Shown here: positions 36,731-45,635 of the stretch, one piece after another
Position numbering within the stretch: the first letter of the stretch is position 1
Layout: the number at the start of each line of letters is the position of its first letter
Assembly (NCBI RefSeq): GCF_026342035.1
Contig: NZ_JAPENM010000001.1
Location: 558,001 to 622,000, forward strand
DNA: 64,000 bases
From: Aldersonia sp. NBC_00410
GTDB taxonomy: Bacteria > Actinomycetota > Actinomycetes > Mycobacteriales > Mycobacteriaceae
Direction: 5' to 3'
Program-made: the position numbers and the translations under genes
The notes under the pieces: model-generated
What the model was told of the DNA's origin: nothing
Database searches by the model: none
Seen by the model: only the letters and a program-made list of their open reading frames with translations

Positions 36731-39007
36731 CTACCTAGCCGGCTCCAGCTCCCGATGCTCTTCGCGCGGGTACCGCTGTTCGAGCTTGGCACCCTCGACG
36801 TCGACGTTGGGCAGGATGCGATCCAGCCACTTCGGCAGCCACCAGGCCTTGTCGCCGAGCAGTGCCATCACCGACGGGATGATCACCATCCGCACCACGA
36901 ACGCGTCGAAGAACACCGCCGCGGCGAGCGCGAAGCCCATCGCCTTGATGAACGAGTCCGGTTCGGCCATGAACGCCCCGAACACCGAAATCATGATCAC
37001 TGCCGCGGCCGTGACGACTCGGGCGCCGTGGCCGAAGCCGGAGACCACCGCGTCCTTGGCGGACATGCCGTGGGTGTATTCCTCACGCATCCGGCTGACC
37101 AGGAACACCTGATAATCCATCGCCAACCCGAACACCACACCGATCAGGAAGATCGGCATGAAGCTCACGATCGGCTGCGGGTTGCCGATCAGGCCGCCCC
37201 AACCCTGCTGGAAGATCGCGACCGTCGCGCCGAACGTCGCGACGACGCTGAGCAAGAATCCGAGGGTCGCGGTGAGCGGCACCAAGATCGACCGGAACAC
37301 CAGCATGAGCAGCAGGAACGCGAGGCCGACCACCACGAGCAGGTACGGCAACAGGGCGTCCTGCAAGGTCTTGGAGATGTCGATCTCCATCGCGGTCTGC
37401 CCGGTGACGCCGTAGGTGAGGGCGTAGTCCGACTGCAGCGCGCCTTCGGCGTCACGCAGGTTCTGGACCAGATCCTTGGTTTCGTCCGAGGTGGCCCCAC
37501 TCTGCGGGGTGACCATGATCTGGGCGGTGTCGCCTGCGTTGTTCACGCCGACGATCTGTGCGTTCGCGACATCCGACTGGGCGTCGACGGTCTCGAGCAC
37601 CTTGCCGAACGCTTCCTGCGCAGGCACTGTCGCGTGCTGCGCGTCCACCACGACGAGCAGCGGGGCGTTCTTACCCGGGCCGAAGCCTTCGTCGACCAGG
37701 TCGTAGGCCTGGCGCGAACTCGTGCCCGGCTCCGCGGTCGCGTCGTTGGGCAGTGCGAGCGACAGCTTCATCGCCGGGATGGCGAGCAGGCCGAGCAGCA
37801 CCACTCCCGCGATGAGGAACAGCGCGGGCTTGCGGGTGACGGTGCGCGCATACCGCTGTGCGGCATTCGGCTTGGCATCGGCGGCCTCGAAGTCGCGTGA
37901 CTTCACGAACGGCACTTTGCCCGCGAACGCCTTGGCGCCGAACAGTCCGAGGATCGCCGGCAGCAGGGTGAGCGCGATGAGCACCGCGATGAGCACGGTG
38001 AAGGCCGCGGCCGCGCCCATGTCGGACAGGAACGGGATGCCGACCACCCGCAACGCGATGAGCGCGATGATGACGGTGAGTCCGGCGAACACGACAGCCG
38101 ATCCCGCGGTACCGACGGCCCGACCGGCGGCCTCGGCGCGATCGTCGTTGACGGTGATCTCATGTCGGTAGCGCGAGACGATGAACAGTGAATAGTCGAT
38201 GGCGACCGCGAGACCGATCATGATCGCCAGCGTCGGCGTCATCGCACTCAGCTGGAAGAATCCGGTCGCGATCGTGATGCCCATACTGCCGATGGCGACG
38301 CCGATGATCGCCGTGATCAGCGGCAGGCCGGCGGCCACAAGCGAGCCGAAGGTGATCATCAGAACCACTGCGGCAACACCGATACCGACCAGCTCGGTGG
38401 CGCCCCCCGGCGCGGACTGCGCCTTGGCGGCGGTGCCATTCGCTTCAACCGTCAGACCCGCGTCGCGTCCCGACTGCACCGCTGCGCCGATCGAGGAGAC
38501 GAGTTCGTCGGTGACGGCGGCGGCGTCACCGGTGATCGGCACGTCGACATACCCGACGGTGTGATCCGCGTTGAGCGGCGACAACGCTTTCGCGTCCTCG
38601 AGCGCACGGCCGGCGAGCGTGGCCGTAAGTGTCGAGTCCGCCGCCACCGGGTTGACCAACGCGTTGCGCGCCTCGTCCTTCACCTGCGGGATATCCCGAA
38701 TCTTCGCCAGCACGCCGTCCATCGCGGCCTGGTTCTGCGCCGAATCCAGCGCCTGTCCGTCCGGCGCCGCGAAAACCAGGCGCGCACTGAGCGAATTGAG
38801 CGGGTCCGCGGCGGTCGGGAACCGCGCCTTCATCAGGTCCTGAGCCTGCTGCGCCGGTGTACCGGGAATGGAGAACGATTCACTGGTCGGACCCGCGAGC
38901 GTGGCCGCGCCGATACCGAAGAGCACGAGCAGCGCGATCCAGATCGACAGCACTACGCCCTTTTTGCGATAGGCGAATCTGCCGATTCGGTACAGATAAG
39001 TAGCCAC
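36731..39007 (-). CDS. MMPL-family membrane transporter
   Basis: This is a 758-residue RND/MMPL exporter. I chose GTG 39007 because AGGA lies 6 bases upstream and it gives the family-typical start (V)ATYLYRIGRFAYRKK. The upstream ATG 39058 adds 17 unconserved residues. It has twelve predicted helices in two halves. The proton-relay region includes GLAVAIDYSLFIVSRYRHE in helix 4 and the mirrored VFGLAMDYQVFLVSRMREEYTHG, and large outer loops follow helices 1 and 7. Mycolata use such pumps to move cell-envelope lipids or export drugs. It lies 63 bases after its TetR on the same strand. Confidence 0.88.
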   Translation of the reverse strand: MATYLYRIGRFAYRKKGVVLSIWIALLVLFGIGAATLAGPTSESFSIPGTPAQQAQDLMKARFPTAADPLNSLSARLVFAAPDGQALDSAQNQAAMDGVLAKIRDIPQVKDEARNALVNPVAADSTLTATLAGRALEDAKALSPLNADHTVGYVDVPITGDAAAVTDELVSSIGAAVQSGRDAGLTVEANGTAAKAQSAPGGATELVGIGVAAVVLMITFGSLVAAGLPLITAIIGVAIGSMGITIATGFFQLSAMTPTLAIMIGLAVAIDYSLFIVSRYRHEITVNDDRAEAAGRAVGTAGSAVVFAGLTVIIALIALRVVGIPFLSDMGAAAAFTVLIAVLIALTLLPAILGLFGAKAFAGKVPFVKSRDFEAADAKPNAAQRYARTVTRKPALFLIAGVVLLGLLAIPAMKLSLALPNDATAEPGTSSRQAYDLVDEGFGPGKNAPLLVVVDAQHATVPAQEAFGKVLETVDAQSDVANAQIVGVNNAGDTAQIMVTPQSGATSDETKDLVQNLRDAEGALQSDYALTYGVTGQTAMEIDISKTLQDALLPYLLVVVGLAFLLLMLVFRSILVPLTATLGFLLSVVATFGATVAIFQQGWGGLIGNPQPIVSFMPIFLIGVVFGLAMDYQVFLVSRMREEYTHGMSAKDAVVSGFGHGARVVTAAAVIMISVFGAFMAEPDSFIKAMGFALAAAVFFDAFVVRMVIIPSVMALLGDKAWWLPKWLDRILPNVDVEGAKLEQRYPREEHRELEPAR

Positions 39008-39070
39008 AATTCGTCCTAAGGGTTTCGCCTCTGTCGAGGCGTCGAGCGGATACGACACGGGGCCGGAAGA

Positions 39071-39697
39071 TCAGCTCCGGTGCGACATCAACGTCGCGGG
39101 TTGCGGGAATCCGTTCCGGACCAACGCAAAAGCTTCGGTCACCAACTGCTGTGGCGACCGGTCACCGGCATTCCCACTGACCGCGAGTTCCAAAACGGTC
39201 TTCATGGTGCCGCCGACTGCTACTTGAATGAGATTGGGATACAGGTCACGGTCGATGTTCGTACCGGTGCGCTCGGCGATGACCTCACCGAACATCCGAG
39301 AGACGTTGTCCTGCACGTGCTTCGCCATCAATGCCGGCGTCTCCTCGAGCAGGCGCGGCACCGCGCACATCTCCTCGAGCTCGCCGAGTGGAGCCGAAAC
39401 GACCTCGTGCGCAATATATTCGAACGAATCCAAAATCGGCTCATCGGCCGGTCGATTACGCAGCATCTCGACCCAGCCTTGGATCTCGAGTTCGATCTCG
39501 TGGAGTACCGCCTCCTCCTTGGAGGCGAAGTAATTGTGAAAGGTGCGTGTCGAGACACCCGCTTCCGCAGCGATCGCCTCGGAGGTCACCGATTCGAGAC
39601 CGAACTCCTTGGCCAGCCGAACCGCCGCACCGCTGAGGGCCGCGCGCGTGGCGGCCTTCTTGCGATCGCGGAGTCCGAGTGCGCTGGTCATAGGCAT
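39071..39697 (-). CDS. TetR-family regulator of the MMPL operon
   Basis: This is a 208-residue TetR from ATG 39697 (or 39691). The HTH is RDRKKAATRAALSGAAVRLAKEFGLESVTSEAIAAEAGVSTRTFHNYFASKEEAV, the EnvR/FasR-like style common to regulators of MMPL exporters. The two palindromes at 39711-39745 lie directly upstream, so it should repress itself and the downstream MMPL gene as one operon. The effector is unknown. Confidence 0.85.
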   Translation of the reverse strand: MPMTSALGLRDRKKAATRAALSGAAVRLAKEFGLESVTSEAIAAEAGVSTRTFHNYFASKEEAVLHEIELEIQGWVEMLRNRPADEPILDSFEYIAHEVVSAPLGELEEMCAVPRLLEETPALMAKHVQDNVSRMFGEVIAERTGTNIDRDLYPNLIQVAVGGTMKTVLELAVSGNAGDRSPQQLVTEAFALVRNGFPQPATLMSHRS

Positions 39698-39710
39698 CAG
39701 CGTACCGATC

Positions 39711-39745
39711 TTGCAGGACCGTGCAAATTTGCAGAGGCCTGCAAA
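39711..39745. promoter_or_regulatory. Double palindrome at the TetR-MMPL promoter
   Basis: TTTGCAGAGGCCTGCAAA (39728-39745) is a near-perfect inverted repeat with TTTGCAG arms. TTGCAGGACCGTGCAA (39711-39726) is a second, looser copy one base away. Together they sit 14-48 bases before the TetR start and are the likely autoregulatory operators. Confidence 0.6.
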
Positions 39746-39786
39746 AATGTGCGTTCCGTTACAGCCGGTGGCGTGCGTGGCGCCGA

Positions 39787-40257
39787 TCACTCACCTTCGG
39801 GCTCCCTGCGCCGCCAGGCCCCCGGATCGGCCGTGAGGTCGGTCACGAATGCGGGCAGACTGTCGTTCGCGACATCGGCGACGCTCACCTGCTCCAGCAC
39901 CGAGCGCAAGTTGACGCGCACAGCAATCCAAACCTGTTGCAGCGGAACCGCGGCGCCCGAGTAGGTCACGTCTTCGGGCCGTTCGCCGCGGACCGATGCG
40001 AGCGGACCCTCGGCAGTACGGATGACGTCGGCGATGCTGATCTCCGATGCCGGGCGGGCCAGCCAGTACCCACCGTCCGGTCCGCGCCGACTGCACACCA
40101 GTCCGCCGTGGCGAAGGTCGGCGAGCACCGCCTCGAGGAACTTGGGTGCAAGATCGGCCGCCTTGGCCAGCGCGTCGGCCTTCAGTGGCGCGCCGCCCTC
40201 CCTGGCCAACTCCGCCAACGCCCGCACCGCGCAATCGGCTCTCGCGGTGATGTGCAC
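39787..40257 (-). CDS. Rrf2-family transcriptional regulator
   Basis: This is a 156-residue regulator. GTG 40257 has AAAGGA 8 bases upstream. The winged helix is HITARADCAVRALAELAREGGAPLKADALAKAADLAPKFLEAVLADLRHGGLVCSRRGPDGGYWLARPASEISIADVIRTAEG, textbook Rrf2. The three-Cys iron-sulphur cluster of IscR/NsrR types is missing; the only Cys residues are in DCAV and LVCS, so it probably senses something else or nothing. It is divergent from the membrane protein at 40399, which may be its target. Confidence 0.85.
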   Translation of the reverse strand: MHITARADCAVRALAELAREGGAPLKADALAKAADLAPKFLEAVLADLRHGGLVCSRRGPDGGYWLARPASEISIADVIRTAEGPLASVRGERPEDVTYSGAAVPLQQVWIAVRVNLRSVLEQVSVADVANDSLPAFVTDLTADPGAWRRREPEGE

Positions 40258-40398
40258 CGACACGGTCCTTTCCCCTGCCACAACGAACTCCGACGCGATG
40301 AAGCGTCTCATTATCGCCCGCAGTCTGTGCCACAGGTGAAACGCAGGCACGTTCCGAACCGACTACGCCAAGGAGCCTTAGCAGCGAGAGGGGCATTC

Positions 40399-41079
40399 GT
40401 GACCAGCTATATCGGCGAGCCCGCCGAGCCCGCCACCGCTGTTCCCTCGCCGAAGCGCGCGTGGGCGATTGCCGGCGCCTTGGCCGGACTGCTCGGCGTG
40501 ATCGGGATCCAAGTGAGCGGCACGATCGACGCGGCGTACGACACCGACCGCGCGGGCGACGCGACGGCGATCATGTCCGCGCTTGCCGAGCAGCGCACCG
40601 CGCTCATCGTGGAGCACGTCCTCCTGTCGCTGTCGGCACTGCTCCTGCTCGTCTTCGCCGCAGGCCTGTACCGGCACCTCGTCGACCGACTGCCCGACGG
40701 CAGCATGCTGCCCGCCCTCGCCGCATTCGGCATGGTCGCCACCACCGCCGTCGTTCTCGTTGGTACGGGCCTGACCACCGAGATCGTGTTCGGTCTCGCC
40801 CGGCCCGAGGAGCTCGTCCCGGAGTTCGCCGTGGTCGCGGCGCACTGGGTCGGGACGCTGCCGTGGGTATGGGCGGCGACCGGGGTGAGCGCGCTCGCGG
40901 TCGCCGTCGCGACGCTGCGGCACCACGCCGAGGCCGCCTGGCTCGGTTGGCTTTCGGCCGCGCTCGGTGTCCTGACCGCGGGCCTCGGCATCTCGCCGCT
41001 GCAGTACCTGGCCGGACTCACCGGGCCGCTGTGGGTGCTGGTAACCGGTGTGACGCTGGCAGTGACGCGGGACCGCTGA
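40399..41079 (+). CDS. Multi-pass membrane protein (DUF4386-like)
   Basis: This is a 226-residue protein from GTG 40399 with AGAGGGG upstream. It has about six hydrophobic helices: AIAGALAGLLGVIGIQVSG, VEHVLLSLSALLLLVFAAGLY, LAAFGMVATTAVVLVGTGL, FAVVAAHWVGTLPWVWAATG, LGWLSAALGVLTAGLGI and LTGPLWVLVTGVTLA. The layout resembles DUF4386-type proteins of unknown role. It is divergent from the Rrf2 gene (142-base gap), so control by that regulator is plausible. No enzyme motif is visible. Confidence 0.7.
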   Translation: MTSYIGEPAEPATAVPSPKRAWAIAGALAGLLGVIGIQVSGTIDAAYDTDRAGDATAIMSALAEQRTALIVEHVLLSLSALLLLVFAAGLYRHLVDRLPDGSMLPALAAFGMVATTAVVLVGTGLTTEIVFGLARPEELVPEFAVVAAHWVGTLPWVWAATGVSALAVAVATLRHHAEAAWLGWLSAALGVLTAGLGISPLQYLAGLTGPLWVLVTGVTLAVTRDR

Positions 41080-41250
41080 GGCACCAATCTGTTCGTGAAT
41101 GGATGAGCCCCCGCCTGCGTCCGTGGCTGTGGTGTCCCCAGACGCTCGGGTGGTCGGACAAGTATCCGTTTTGATGTAACGAAACGCGGGATTTTCAGAT
41201 CTATCCACTGTCGGTCGGCATCCCCCCGATTTGTCGACCTGACGGCTACA

Positions 41251-41288
41251 CGGCCTGCCCTCACCCCCCTGAGAGGGCAGGCCGTTTC
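41251..41288 (+). terminator. Intrinsic terminator
   Basis: CGGCCTGCCCTC (41251-41262) pairs with GAGGGCAGGCCG (41273-41284), followed by TTTCC. It lies 170 bases past the membrane-protein stop and is the main feature of the 41080-41373 gap, in which I see no gene. Confidence 0.75.
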
Positions 41289-41373
41289 CGTGTGTCAGCG
41301 ACTGTCGAGGTTCGCGGAGGCACCGATCAGGCCACCTGGTTGGACTCAGCGTGGCCGCCACGGCCCGCAATTG

Positions 41374-41410
41374 GAAAAAGCCCCCCGCCTGCAACTACAG
41401 GCGGGGGGCT
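41374..41410 (-). terminator. Terminator of tRNA-Ser(CGA)
   Basis: Read on the minus strand, AGCCCCCCGCCTG and CAGGCGGGGGGCT form a perfect 13-bp stem with a 6-base loop, followed by TTTTT. It starts 1 base after the tRNA's CCA end. Confidence 0.9.
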
Positions 41411-41411
41411 C

Positions 41412-41502
41412 TGGCGGTGGCGGAGGGATTTGAACCCTCGGACGGGGGTTACCCGTCACACGCTTTCGAGGCGTGCTCCTTAGGCCGCTCGGACACGCCA
41501 CC
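41412..41502 (-). tRNA. tRNA-Ser(CGA)
   Basis: This is a 91-nt class II tRNA. The acceptor GGTGGCG pairs with CGCCACC. The anticodon stem CACGC/GCGTG encloses loop CTCGAAA, giving anticodon CGA. It has a long variable arm, T-loop GGTTCAAATCC, and an encoded CCA at 41412-41414 on the plus-strand numbering. Confidence 0.95.
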
Positions 41503-41590
41503 GCCGGTGACTTTACCGGAGTGCCAGCCCAGAACCGAAATCGCGACCTACAAACGGTTCGGCGCGAGAGCGTGCCCGGAAGGGTCGCGA

Positions 41591-42097
41591 TCAGCGATCG
41601 GTTGGCCGCTGACTGCCTGCGGCGCGCTGGCCTGCGAAGAAGCGTTCGAGAAGTGCGCTGCATTCGTCGGCGAGAATCCCGCCGCGTACTTGGGGCCGGT
41701 GGTTGAGTCTGCGGTCGCGCACGACATCCCAGAGCGAGCCCACGGCACCGGTCTTGGGTTCCCAGGCGCCGAAGACCACCCGGTCGACCCGGGCGAGCAC
41801 CGCAGCACCGGCGCACATCGTGCAGGGTTCGACGGTCACTGCGAGCGTCGTGCCGACGAGCCGCCAGCCGTCGCCGAGCGCACGCGCCGCCGCACGCAGG
41901 GCGAGGACTTCGGCGTGCGCGGTCGGATCGCCGTCGGCTTCGCGCGCATTGACGGCTCTGGCCAGTTCGGCACCGGACGCATCGAACACGACCGCACCGA
42001 TCGGGACGTCTCGTGGACCGGCGGTGCGCGCGGCGGACAAGGCCGCGCGAATCATCGCCTCGTCGTCGATGGCCCTGTCGTCAACCGCGCCGCCCAC
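41591..42097 (-). CDS. tadA: tRNA adenosine(34) deaminase
   Basis: This is a 168-residue zinc deaminase that converts A34 to inosine in tRNA-Arg(ACG), a tRNA present in this window at 58832-58904. Catalytic motifs: PTAHAEVLALRAA (zinc His and proton-shuttle Glu) and VEPCTMCAGAAVLARV (the PCxxC zinc pair). GTG 42097 is taken as start; ATG 42055 is an alternative. It follows its partner gene by 8 bases. The order tadA-partner-tyrA is as in M. tuberculosis Rv3752c-Rv3754. Confidence 0.88.
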   Translation of the reverse strand: MGGAVDDRAIDDEAMIRAALSAARTAGPRDVPIGAVVFDASGAELARAVNAREADGDPTAHAEVLALRAAARALGDGWRLVGTTLAVTVEPCTMCAGAAVLARVDRVVFGAWEPKTGAVGSLWDVVRDRRLNHRPQVRGGILADECSALLERFFAGQRAAGSQRPTDR

Positions 42098-42105
42098 CGG
42101 CTCGG

Positions 42106-42642
42106 TCAGCGCGGCAGCTTGTCGAGCACCGCGGACAGCTCGTTGGCGAAACCGAGGCGCCCGGCGATCATGCCGAGCTGCTCGTCCGGGTACAGATCGG
42201 TCTCGGCGACGATGACACTGAGCACCGGTTCGGGCAGACCGAGATCGGACAGCACACCAAGGTCTCCCTCCTCCCACGGCTCGACATCGTCGAGTTCGTC
42301 CGGGTCGATGTCGGGAATCTCGACGTTCAACGCGTCGAGCACGTCCGCGGCGATGTCGTAGTCGATCGCCGCGGTCGCGTCCGACAGCAACAATCGGGTG
42401 CCGGACGGCGCGGGCCGCACGACGACGAAGAACTCGTCATCGACGTCGAGCAGCCCGAACACCGCACCAGAACTACGCAGTTCGCGTAGCTCGGTTTCGG
42501 CGGTCGCGAGGTTGGTAAGCGCGCCATGGTTCAGCGGGGAGCAGCGCCACTTGCCCTCCTCGCGGACCACGGCGACTGCGAAACCCTCGAGGTCGTCGTC
42601 CTGGATGGACGGCACCTGGTTCGTGCTCGCGCGTTGTGCCAT
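42106..42642 (-). CDS. tRNA adenosine deaminase-associated protein
   Basis: This is a 178-residue acidic protein from ATG 42642 (MAQRASTNQVPSIQDDDLEGFAVAVVREEGKWRC). This actinobacterial family is almost always directly upstream of tadA. It has a two-part layout with alternating strands (VFGLLDVDDEFFVVVRPAP, TRLLLSDATAAIDYDIAADVLDAL) and an Asp/Glu-rich middle. No catalytic motif is visible; the role is inferred only from conserved neighbourhood. It is divergent from tyrA across 57 bases. Confidence 0.82.
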   Translation of the reverse strand: MAQRASTNQVPSIQDDDLEGFAVAVVREEGKWRCSPLNHGALTNLATAETELRELRSSGAVFGLLDVDDEFFVVVRPAPSGTRLLLSDATAAIDYDIAADVLDALNVEIPDIDPDELDDVEPWEEGDLGVLSDLGLPEPVLSVIVAETDLYPDEQLGMIAGRLGFANELSAVLDKLPR

Positions 42643-42699
42643 GGCGCAAACGGTAGTCCGTGGACACTGCTTTAACGAAGTCTGTGCCAATCTGTTCGG

Positions 42700-43647
42700 G
42701 TGTCGGAGCGATCGAAAACTGCTGTCTGCGTGCTCGGACTCGGGCTGATCGGTGGGTCGCTGCTGCGCGCAGCGACCGCGGCCGGGCGCACCGCCTGGGG
42801 GTACAACAGGTCATCGGAAGCCGTGGACGCGGCGCGCGCCGAGGGTTTCGACGCCGGTACCGACCTCGCGGCCGCCCTCGCCAGGGCCGCAGCGACGGAC
42901 GCGCTGATTGTGGTGGCCGTGCCGATGCCCGCCGTCGAAGCGATCCTCGGCGCGGTCGCGGAGCACGCTGCGGGTTGCCCGCTGACCGATGTGGTGAGCG
43001 TGAAGGCACCGGTGCTCGCCGCGGTGCGCAGGCACGAACTCGGCGCGCGTTATGTGGGCGGGCATCCGATGGCGGGCACCGCGGAATCGGGCTGGTCGGC
43101 ATCCTTCGCGGAACTGTTCGAGAACGCCGTGTGGGTGGTTGGCGCCGAGGACGACTCGGACCCGCAGGTGTGGGCTGCCGTGGCCGGCCTCGCGCTGGAG
43201 TGCGGCGCCGTCGTCGTCCCGGCCGAGGCGGGCGAGCACGACGACGCCGCCGCCCGAATTTCGCATCTCCCCCATCTGCTCGCGGAGGCGCTGGCCATCG
43301 CCGGTGCGACCGGCGGTGATCTCGCCCTGAGCTTGGCGGCCGGTTCGTTCCGCGACGGCACCCGGGTGGCCGGCACCGCGCCCGAGTTGGTCCGCGCGAT
43401 GTGCGAGGCGAACGCCGACGCGCTGCTCGCGGCGCTGGACGAAACCCTGGAGGTACTGAACGCGGCGCGCCTTCAGCTCGCAGAACAGCGTTCCACCGTC
43501 GACCTCGTGTCCGTCGGGTACACCGCGCGACGGCGGTACGAAGGCACCGGGCGGACCGAGATCACTGGAATCGCGCCGGGTGCTCCCGGTTGGGTTCAGC
43601 AGTTGCGTGAAGCGGGTCGCGCCGGCGGCGTGCTGCGCTCACTGTGA
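42700..43647 (+). CDS. tyrA: Prephenate dehydrogenase
   Basis: This is a 315-residue enzyme that oxidatively decarboxylates prephenate to 4-hydroxyphenylpyruvate in tyrosine synthesis. The N-terminal NAD fold is VCVLGLGLIGGSLLRAAT. Substrate-site residues are in VGGHPMAGTAESGWSASFAELFENAVWVV (catalytic His in GGHPMAGTE-like context) and ARISHLPHLLAEALA. The C-terminal helices support dimerisation. GTG 42700 is the start. The transaminase for the next step is probably the Pat-type enzyme at 60027. Confidence 0.88.
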   Translation: MSERSKTAVCVLGLGLIGGSLLRAATAAGRTAWGYNRSSEAVDAARAEGFDAGTDLAAALARAAATDALIVVAVPMPAVEAILGAVAEHAAGCPLTDVVSVKAPVLAAVRRHELGARYVGGHPMAGTAESGWSASFAELFENAVWVVGAEDDSDPQVWAAVAGLALECGAVVVPAEAGEHDDAAARISHLPHLLAEALAIAGATGGDLALSLAAGSFRDGTRVAGTAPELVRAMCEANADALLAALDETLEVLNAARLQLAEQRSTVDLVSVGYTARRRYEGTGRTEITGIAPGAPGWVQQLREAGRAGGVLRSL

Positions 43648-43663
43648 CCGGTGTAATCCCTGG

Positions 43664-44275
43664 TCAGATGCGCTCGGCGAGCCCGGGGTAGTCGAGCACG
43701 AACCCGTGCTTGTCGACCGACAGGGTGGCGCTCGAGACCGGAGAAATCACGCTGATGCCGTCACTGCCGCTGCTATAGGTGAGCGAGGCTTCCCGCACTG
43801 TGAGGTCGGGCAGGCTGACGTAGGCAACCGGGACTTCCACGTCGACCGACTCGGCGTGCAGTCCGAGACGACGGATCGGCAGCGTGTTGAAGAACGGGCT
43901 GAGCACCACGTCCACCTCGACCGCACCGCCGAAGGTGGAGCGCAGGGAGTTGGTGCCGTCCTCGACCGTCCAGTAGCTGTCTTCGTCGCGGCTGATCGAT
44001 TTCTGCCGCGTACCGCTCGCGACGAGCGCGCGCAGCGACAGGCGCGTGACCGTGCCCGCCTCGTCGGTCGCGAGGTCGTAGGACGCACTGAAGGCCGGGT
44101 GCTCGGCGCAGTCGGCACCGATGATCCGCCCGGACGCCCGGATCCTGTTTCCGCTCAGTTGCACCCGCACGGACTCCATGCGGGGCACGCCGTGGGCGCG
44201 CCACGTCAGGATCCGAGGCCACGCCGACGCAGTCGGGGCCGCGGCTTGTGCCGTACCTGAAGCTGGCTTGCTCAC
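43664..44275 (-). CDS. Putative glycolipid-binding protein
   Basis: This is a 203-residue protein from GTG 44275. From residue about 20 it follows the putative glycolipid-binding (DUF1089-type) family: WRAHGVPRMESVRVQLSGNRIRASGRIIG, FSASYDLATDEAGTVTRLSLRAL, DGTNSLRSTFGGAVEVDVVLSPFFNTLPIRRLGL, and VPVAYVSLPDLTVREASLTYS. It is a beta-rich fold with no signal peptide. In mycolata it may bind envelope glycolipids, but that is only the family label. It converges with tyrA with a 16-base gap. Confidence 0.75.
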   Translation of the reverse strand: MSKPASGTAQAAAPTASAWPRILTWRAHGVPRMESVRVQLSGNRIRASGRIIGADCAEHPAFSASYDLATDEAGTVTRLSLRALVASGTRQKSISRDEDSYWTVEDGTNSLRSTFGGAVEVDVVLSPFFNTLPIRRLGLHAESVDVEVPVAYVSLPDLTVREASLTYSSGSDGISVISPVSSATLSVDKHGFVLDYPGLAERI

Positions 44276-44429
44276 CCGTCTACGGTAAGCGACGACGTTC
44301 CGCCGCACACACGGGTGGGCCGATATCGGTGTATTCGATGTGGGCTGCGGCACAGCCGTCGTATGCCGGAAAGCTGTCGGCCGGCTCGGCTAACGTTGCT
44401 GCCCAAGCGAACGAGTGCGAAGGGGTGCC

Positions 44430-45635
44430 ATGGCGTCGGTGGGGAGGGCGGCCGGCGTGAGTGCGCACCGCGCCGCGACCGGCGGCCGGATGGTCGGGTT
44501 GTTCGCCGGGATCGGCGGGCTCGAACTCGGTCTTACCGAGCACGGCTGGCACACCGAACTGCTGTGTGAGATCGACCCGGGCGCGCGGGCCGTGCTCGGC
44601 GCGCGATTCGTCGATGTCCCGATACAGCCCGACGTCACCCGATTGCGTGCCCTGCCGGCAGGCACCGAACTCGTCGCGGCGGGCTTTCCGTGCCAGGACC
44701 TGTCCCAGGCCGGGCGCACCGCGGGGATTCGCGGCGCCCGCTCCGGCCTGGTGGACGAGGTGTTCCGGCTGGTCCGCAGGCGCCGCGGTCCGCGCTGGCT
44801 GCTGATCGAGAACGTTCCGTTCATGCTGCAACTCGGTGGTGGCGAAGCGATGCGGCACATCACCGACGCACTGTCGGACCTCGGCTACACCTGGGCGTAC
44901 CGGGTCGTCGATGCCCGCGCGTTCGGCCTGCCCCAGCGGCGGCAGCGGGTGTTGATGCTCGCGTCGCGCACCGAGGATCCGCGCACGGTGCTGTTCGGTG
45001 AAGACGCGGGCGTGAGCCATGAGGCCGACCCCGACGCGCATCCGTGCGGCTTCTACTGGACCGAGGGGGTGCGTGGCCTCGGCTGGGCAGTCAACGCCGT
45101 GCCGACACTCAAGGGCGGTTCGACCATCGGCATCGCCAGCCCGCCCGCGGTCCGGCTGCCGTCCGGCGAAATCGTCACCCCGGGGATCACCGACGCGGAG
45201 CGATTGCAGGGCTTCGACCCGGACTGGACGCTGCCCGCGCTCGACGCCCACGGTGTGCGCGCCGGGCACCGCTGGAAGCTGGTCGGCAACGCGGTGAGCG
45301 TGCGAATGGCGTCCTGGGTGGGTCACCGCCTGAGTAACCCACTGCCGTACGAGGATTCGGATGCGATCGAGCTGACCCGCACCCAACGCTGGCCGATCGC
45401 CGCATGGGGACGCGACCGGCGCGCATTCAAAGTGCCGTTGTCCACCTGGCCGGTACACGACCCGTACGAGGACCTCGCCGGGTTCCTCGACGAGTCCCGG
45501 CTGCTTTCCGCACGCGCCACCGCCGGGTTCCTGCGCCGGGCGCGCTCGGGCAGCCTGCGGTTCCCGGTCGGCTTCCTCGACGACGTCGAGAACCACCTCG
45601 ACCGGATGGGCGGCTTTCCGCAGGTCGCGGCATGA
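44430..45635 (+). CDS. DNA (cytosine-5) methyltransferase
   Basis: This is a 401-residue C5 methylase. All main motifs are visible in order: I LFAGIGGLELGL, IV GFPCQDLSQAG with the catalytic Cys, VI LLIENVP, VIII QRRQRVLML, IX/X with TDAERLQGF and VGNAVSVRMA. The target-recognition part lies between VIII and IX, so the recognition sequence cannot be read. AGGGG is 4 bases before ATG 44430 (GTG 44415 is an alternative). It overlaps the candidate endonuclease by 4 bases and is followed by vsr, forming a type II restriction-modification module. Confidence 0.92.
   Translation: MASVGRAAGVSAHRAATGGRMVGLFAGIGGLELGLTEHGWHTELLCEIDPGARAVLGARFVDVPIQPDVTRLRALPAGTELVAAGFPCQDLSQAGRTAGIRGARSGLVDEVFRLVRRRRGPRWLLIENVPFMLQLGGGEAMRHITDALSDLGYTWAYRVVDARAFGLPQRRQRVLMLASRTEDPRTVLFGEDAGVSHEADPDAHPCGFYWTEGVRGLGWAVNAVPTLKGGSTIGIASPPAVRLPSGEIVTPGITDAERLQGFDPDWTLPALDAHGVRAGHRWKLVGNAVSVRMASWVGHRLSNPLPYEDSDAIELTRTQRWPIAAWGRDRRAFKVPLSTWPVHDPYEDLAGFLDESRLLSARATAGFLRRARSGSLRFPVGFLDDVENHLDRMGGFPQVAA

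Noticed and set aside
36464-37900. 478-codon plus-strand frame opposite MMPL
   Set aside because: It is a His/Asp/Arg-rich shadow of the MMPL gene.
41251-41410. Possible repeat array before tRNA-Ser(CGA)
   Set aside because: These are two separate terminator hairpins of unrelated sequence, not repeats.
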